Assembly: GCF_021730395.1 (NCBI RefSeq)
Contig: NC_069362.1
Coordinates: 75,594,001 to 75,658,000, forward strand
Reading direction: 5' to 3'
Source of the DNA: Mercenaria mercenaria
Taxonomy: Eukaryota > Mollusca > Bivalvia > Venerida > Veneridae
Length of the DNA: 64,000 bases
Shown: in pieces, positions 58,306-64,000 of the stretch
How the letters are laid out: every line of letters starts with the position of its first letter
Position numbering within the stretch: position 1 is the stretch's first letter
Notes under the pieces: model-generated
Seen by the model: the letters and a program-made list of their open reading frames with translations, nothing else
Databases searched by the model: none
Told to the model about the DNA's origin: nothing
Translations under genes and position numbers: made by a program

Positions 58306-60772
58306 ATTTATGATTTTAAAATAAAGCCTAGTATTGCTTGTAAACCCTAGGTGTTTAGTCCTTATAAGTTTACTTAGCAACACCTTGACACAAAGATACG
58401 CAAAATGAAATTTCACAAAGCTATTTTTCTCATAGACTAACATATATTTCTTATACTTTTGATTCCAGTCTCAAAATACATCAGCATTCAAAAATTTAGA
58501 TATTTAATATATTTCAAATATAATAAATTTTACCAAAATACACATATATAGTTTTGAATTTCTGACAATTCACTGATATCAGTACAAAATTTTGAGAAAA
58601 TACGTTTTTTCTGTGAACTTTTATTTGGCAAATAACTGTAGAACTATTGACTATTCTAAAACTAAAATGTGACTGGAACACATGACCTGTCATGGCATTA
58701 AGCAATACTTCACAATTTCAAAGATTTGCAACCCAACAACACAAGTGGATCCTGTGTTCTGGCTTTTTATATATACACTATCAGATTTCCAAATTTTACC
58801 CTATTTTGTCATTTAAATATATGACAGAAAGAATGATAGTAAAAACATATAAAATAGAAAAGGTAAAAGTGAAATAGTATCAAAACCATCAGTGGATGGT
58901 CCATGGTTTTCTTGTAGGAAGCACCAGCTTATCCTAACAAAATAACTTGTATGAAACAGCCAGGTATAAACCCAACCAAGCCACATATTTAGTAAGAAAA
59001 TTGATCAAATGACTAATCAACAACAAAAACAACTGTCATTTTGTTGTGTTTACCACCTTTTTTCAGGAGTATTTCAGTAACACACTGCCTGGCTTCCATA
59101 TTACTGAGCTAATCTTGGTAGAGTGCAATAAAAATATCTTAGTACTATAACAAAAACTGACAGTTACAAAACCTGTATGATGATAGAATTATCTGGGGAT
59201 TAAAACTGCACAAATCACTGCTTACTAAAATAAACCCTGGGTTTTGAGTGTCATGCTGACTTGGAAGAACAGAAATAAAAACATCAAATGTTATTGCAGC
59301 TCTCAATATGGTAAGGATCTTTCATGCCCTTCTGAGGGACAGAGTTTTCCCAACCTGAAAGACAGCATGAAATGAAGACTTCGAGCAACAGCAAGGTTTC
59401 TTATCCCTGCTGTCCCTAAAGGTTGGGAAAACACTTCTCTTACACAAGAAGATATGTTACATCATTTTCGTCCCAACTGTTAATGCTATCATGTGTGCAA
59501 CATTTTCAAAAATATTGGAAAGCACAACTAAAACATGGGGATTCTGAATATAGTTTATGACGTCATAATATGACACCATAATGCGCAATATGTAGTTTGT
59601 CATTTTCCCCACAAGGGACAAGTTATGGTAATCTGCCACTCAGACAATCTCGTAAACTCAGAACCTATGATCCAAAACGGTAGCACTGCACAGGTATGAA
59701 CTATCTGTTAACATAAGTACTACTGCCTCTGTGTACTTGAGCAACAAGATCTTGGTAAAAACATCAAATTTTAACTGGCTTGCAAACTCACCATTAAAGG
59801 GTTTTCATATTAAAAATGACATCGTTGAGAGATGCAATTCCTAATTCAACAATTAAAATATGCAGGTGCTACTAATGTTAAATGATCTATGATCAAATCT
59901 ACTTAGGCAATTTAAAATAAAACTACTATATGACACAGATTTTACAAAAAGCACCATTGTAACAGACAATAGATGAATGAACAATACCATCAATTGTACA
60001 TGATGAAAATAAAATAAATTAAATTTCAGGAACTATTTAGTTCTGCTTTCATTTCAAGCTCTAACGAAACAAAAACTAGAGCAAGAAAATAGCAGACCAG
60101 CTCACTTAGCACTCTATAACTGCTGGTCAAAGGTATGACCAATGCCGAACAAATTACCCTATATGATTTCCAATATCAGGAAACAGGACCTATTGATTTA
60201 TTACACAAGGTATGAACAAAATATTAAAAAAACATCACAATTTCTTTTAAGTAAAAATGAATTAAAAACTTTGATCTTTCTTAAAAGAAGAAAACAGCAA
60301 GAAAGTACAAATGTATAAAACAAATTAAAAAGCAACCTTGTTACAGAAAAGGTGAATCAAACAGTCTGTACACTTAAAGTGTGACCAGTATGAATCAAAA
60401 TTTGCAAATTAAAAGCAACTGTGTCTGTCAGCAACTTTACAAGTTGTATGCTTTTGTTATGTATGACAAAACTGACAGTTTTTTATCAGAGAGAAAAAAA
60501 AAGCCTCTTCCCTTCTGAAGAAAATATGGCTGTTTAGGATATAATTTCTGAGTGAAATCTTCACTAAGCTCAACAAACTTGCTGACAATTCTTAACTTAA
60601 ATAGGCATAGCAGAAACTTAAACATTCAAAAACATACACCAGAGTAACTTACTAAATACAGTATTTCTCTATGATCTAGTTTAGAAGTTTCAAATATAAA
60701 GTGTAAAAACCATCTGCATAATGTATGACAAACAAATCTTTCTAATTAAACCTGAAGAGAACACAACATATA

Positions 60773-62896
60773 AACAAGAGCACCGTCTTGCGGGTGCAGA
60801 TGCTCATCTGATTTTTTTGTCTCTGTATAATAGAAACTTTACCAAGAAATCTGATATTTTCTAAGTCCAAAAGGGGTCATAATTCTTGCAAAAAGCAGGA
60901 TGGAGTTACGTTTCTTGCTGTACAGAGTCAGCTTTTGATGGTGCACAAGTGTTGCAAGTTTTAAAGCAAGAGCTTTGACAGTTTTGGATAAAAACTGACC
61001 TTAACACAAAACTTAACCAAGAAATCTGATTTTCTAAGTCCAAAAGGGGCCATAATTCTTGCAAAAAGCAATGCAGAGTTATGGTACTTGCTGTGCAGAA
61101 TCAGCTTTTAATGGCAAATAACTGCTCCAAGTTTTAAAGCAATAGCTTTGACTGTTAAGGAGAAAAATTGACCTAAACACAAAACTTAACCAAACAAGAG
61201 GACCATGATGGTCCTGAATCGCTCACCTATCCCCACATGACCTAGTGTTGAACTGAGTACGACGTCGTTATTTCTATTATTTGACATAGTGACCTAGTTT
61301 TTGAGCACATGTGACCTAGATATCATCAAGATAAAAAATTCTGACCAATTTTCATGAAGATCCATTGAAAAATATGACCTCTAGAGAGGTCACAAGGTTT
61401 TCCTATTATTTGACCTAATGACCTAGTTTTTGAAGGCACGTGACCCACTTCTGAATCTGACCTAGATATCATCAAGGTGAACATTCTCACCAATTTTCAT
61501 GAAGATCTCATGTAAAATATGGCCTCTAGAGAGGTCACAAGGTTTTTCTATTTTTCGACCTACTGACCTAGTTTTTGACCCCACGTGACCCAGTTTCGAA
61601 CCTGACCTAGATATCATCAAGAGGAACATTCTGATCAATTTTCATGAAGATCCATTGAGAAACATGGCCTCTAGAGACGTCAAAAGGTTTTTCTATTTTT
61701 AGACCTACTGACCTAGTTTTTGACCGCACGTAACCCAGTTTCAAAACTGACCTAGATATCATCAAGGTGAACATTCTGACCAATTTTCATGAAGATCCAT
61801 TGAGAAATATGGCCTCTAGAGAGGTCACAAGGTTTTTCTATTTTTAGACCTACTGACCTAGTTTTTGACCGCACGTGACCCAGTTTCGAACTTGACCTAG
61901 ATATCATCAAGGTGAACATTCTGACCAATTTTCATGAAGATCCATTGAGAAATATGGCCTTTAAAGAGATCACAAGTTTTTCTATTTTTAGACCTACTGA
62001 CCTAGTTTTTGACCCCACATGACCCAGTTTCGAACTTGAACTAGATATCATCAAGGTGAACATTCTGACCAATTTTCATGAAGATCCATTGAGAAATATG
62101 GCCTCTAGAGAGGTCACAAGGTTTTTCTATTATTCGACCTACTGACCTAGTTTTTGACCCCACGTGACCCAGTTTCGAACTTGACCTAGATATCATCAAG
62201 GTGAACATTCTGACTAATTTTCATGAAGATCCATTGAGAAATATGGCCTCTAGAGAGGTCACAATGTTTTTCTATTTTTAGACCTACTGACCTAGTTTTT
62301 GACCCCACGTGACCGAGTTTCGAACTCGACCTAGATATCATCAAGATGAACATTCTGACCAATTTTCATGAAGATCTCATGAAAAATATGGCCTCTAGAG
62401 AGGTCACAAGGTTTTTCTATTTTTAGACCTACTGACCTAGTTTTTGACCGCACGTGACCCAGTTTCAAACTTGACCTAGATATCATCAAGATGAACATTC
62501 TGACCAACTTTCATAAAGATCCCATGAAAAATGTGACCTCTAGAGTGGTCACAAGCAAAAGTTTACGCACGCACGAACGCACGCACGCATGGACGGACGA
62601 CGGACGCCATGCGATCACAAAAGCTCACCTTGTCACTTTGTGACAGGTGAGCTAAAAATCTGATATTTTCTAAGTCCAAAAGGGGCCATAATTCTTGCAA
62701 AAAGTGGGTGGAGTTATGTTTCTTGCTGTACAGAGTCAGCTATTGATGGTGAATAAGTGTTGCAAGTTTTAAAGCAATAGTTTTGATAGTGTAGTAGAAA
62801 AGCTGACCTAAACACAAAACTAAACCAGGCAATGCCGACGCCGATCAAGTGATGACAATAACTCATCTTTTTCTCTCTCAAAAAATCAGATGAGCT
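60773..62896 (-). mobile_element. B-type repeat element interrupted by an A-type element
   Basis: AACAAGAGCACCGTCTTGCG at the left, units with AAAAGGGGCCATAATTCTTG, and CAATGCCGACGCCGATCAAG ... AAAATCAGATGAGCT at the right: reverse complement of 8192-9219. Units are cut by 61193-62653. Confidence 0.8.
61193..62653 (-). mobile_element. A-type repeat element nested in the B-type element
   Basis: AACAAGAGGACCATGATGG to GGTGAGCT with about nine units of 145 bp, between AAAACTTAACCA and AAAAATCTGAT of the host element. Confidence 0.83.
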
Positions 62897-63404
62897 AAAA
62901 ACAAACTCTGTATAGAAGAAATACTAATGAGCTTAGAACTTGTAATTAGTTAAGACTTTTAAATGATTTCACCTGAAAGGCAATGATCTAGTTAGGTACA
63001 ACTGTAACATTAGCTTTACAGAATTTCTATGCCTATGACTCAGGGGCACTCCAAGGAATATTTCCAACCTCTTCCTGTTTTGTGAAAACTAACTTATCCA
63101 AGCTGAGTCACAAAGTAACTTTTAAATGTTGAAACACAAAAATGATAAATTTGCTTTTCTTTCTGGTAGTCTAATATGATAAAAAAAGTTATTCAAATCC
63201 AAGGAACCATTACATTCAGAAAAACAGTTTTCAACTTTTCTTGAGAATTATGTGAAAAAGCCCTCTTCGAAGGGCACTGACAAAAATAAAACGAGGCTAC
63301 ACAACCAGTGATTGAATGATACACATCCTTGCAAAAAGCAAAAATATGACAAAAATAACTTAAGTTTTAGCACATTTCACAAGTATTTCAGCAGGTACCA
63401 ACAA

Positions 63405-64000
63405 TTAAATGTTTGTAGAGTCAACAGAGCTGGTACTCTGAGCAGCTGCACTTGCTGTACTTTGTTTACGATCAAATGCTTTAGAAGTAACTGTTCCAAG
63501 CCTTTCTTTGGTACTGAACATAGAGCTTGGCACTGACTGGAACCGGTCCCGTCTTAAACTACCATCCCGACTTATAGCATGTTCTTTCCTTGCCTTCTGA
63601 GCTGCCCTTGTAGCCACCATGTCAATCATAGAGTATTCAATGGGAACTGGTTCCGGAGTCTTTTTACCTTTCTTCGTTTGACGAACACTTGCAAATCTTG
63701 AAGTGTCAGGTGAACTCAAATCCATCTCGGCATAATTGAGCTTTCTGAGCTGAGCGGAACTATCATTCCTCCCTGACTCACTCAGATCTATCTCTGCATA
63801 ATTCAGCATAGGCTCCATTTGGTCCATCGGCTGAGAGGCAGTGCAGGGTGGCAACAGTGGAGATTCAGGTGGAGTGAAGTCAGTGAAATCTATATTCATA
63901 TACAATGCCCTTGGTGACTGCACACTTTCACTTCGCAGACTTGCAGCACACATGCTCACTTGTTCAGACTGGCTTGGTTTAATGACTTTAGGAGAGTGTT
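63405..64000 (-). CDS. Insulin-receptor-substrate-like docking protein, C-terminal exon (partial)
   Basis: An open frame runs from the window edge to TAA at 63405-63407: about 198 residues, beginning HSPKVIKPSQSEQV. It has no globular domain but a series of tyrosine motifs typical of docking adaptors downstream of receptor tyrosine kinases: LYMNIDFTDF (YxN, Grb2-type; compare IRS YVNIEF), LNYAEIDL, LNYAEMDL (YxxM, PI3-kinase-type; compare IRS1 LNYIDLDL) and EYSMIDMVATRAAQKARKEH, followed by a basic, Ser-rich tail. These suggest IRS (Chico) C terminus; FRS2, which has LNYIQVDL and YAVIDIERTAA near its end, is the main alternative. PH and PTB domains would lie beyond the window. Confidence 0.62.
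   Translation of the reverse strand, partial: HSPKVIKPSQSEQVSMCAASLRSESVQSPRALYMNIDFTDFTPPESPLLPPCTASQPMDQMEPMLNYAEIDLSESGRNDSSAQLRKLNYAEMDLSSPDTSRFASVRQTKKGKKTPEPVPIEYSMIDMVATRAAQKARKEHAISRDGSLRRDRFQSVPSSMFSTKERLGTVTSKAFDRKQSTASAAAQSTSSVDSTNI

Noticed and set aside
59300-59440. Inverted GTTTTCCCAACCT / AGGTTGGGAAAAC pair as a possible small RNA hairpin
   Set aside because: Pairing is limited to about 14 bp across a 70-bp loop with no repeat or conservation evidence.
1-64000. Retroviral, LTR or Polinton-like elements
   Set aside because: No long terminal direct repeats with primer-binding sites, and no gag, protease, integrase or capsid-like frames were recognised. The only reverse-transcriptase traces are two LINE fragments.

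Overview
The window looks like nuclear DNA of a marine bivalve mollusc, most likely a venerid-type clam. This is inferred from spliced animal genes, low GC, tRNA-derived SINEs of bivalve type, and very many short transposable elements with internal tandem units of about 145-175 bp. Only about 3 kb is coding. I saw no bacterial, phage, CRISPR, retroviral or Polinton-like sequence.

Genes. (1) 1-14,013, plus strand: the last two coding exons of ribosomal protein L34 (11677-11780, 13900-13981) with a poly(A) signal. Its upstream exons must lie before the window or be unrecognised. (2) 23,465-37,138, minus strand: a complete PAQR3-type seven-transmembrane receptor of six coding exons, with a second, homologous, phase-compatible last exon 4 kb downstream. 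(3) 39,490-44,348, minus strand: a complete four-coding-exon gene for a small secreted protein with four EF-hand-like loops, with TATA box, 5' UTR intron and poly(A) signal. (4) 63,405-64,000, minus strand: the C-terminal coding exon of a tyrosine-motif docking protein, probably an insulin receptor substrate.

Main discovery. The RPL34 locus carries a large, mostly paralogous snoRNA array: 17 recognisable copies plus 2 fossils of a C/D-box snoRNA whose D' guide is complementary to a conserved 28S rRNA segment; 5 copies of a second C/D family with a guide against 18S rRNA; 2 copies of a third C/D family; and 2 copies of an H/ACA snoRNA. Paralogous copies have different but still complementary stems, which argues for selected RNA structures.

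Repeats. Most of the rest is a superfamily of non-autonomous elements sharing one terminus (AACAAGAG, or CTCTTGTT on the other strand) and often GAGCT at the other. Two insertions can be compared with unfilled copies inside the window; both went into a T run and added only two extra T, which resembles Helentron-associated (HINE) or pearl-type elements. Nesting reaches three levels at 14.2-17.7 kb. Also present are an hAT relic with an 8-bp target duplication and a BED-finger exon, two CAG-ended elements with 5-bp duplications, several MITEs, SINEs and two LINE reverse-transcriptase fragments. Stretches not listed (for example 19.0-19.6, 24.5-25.6, 47.1-47.9, 57.8-60.7 kb) are AT-rich and I recognise nothing in them.
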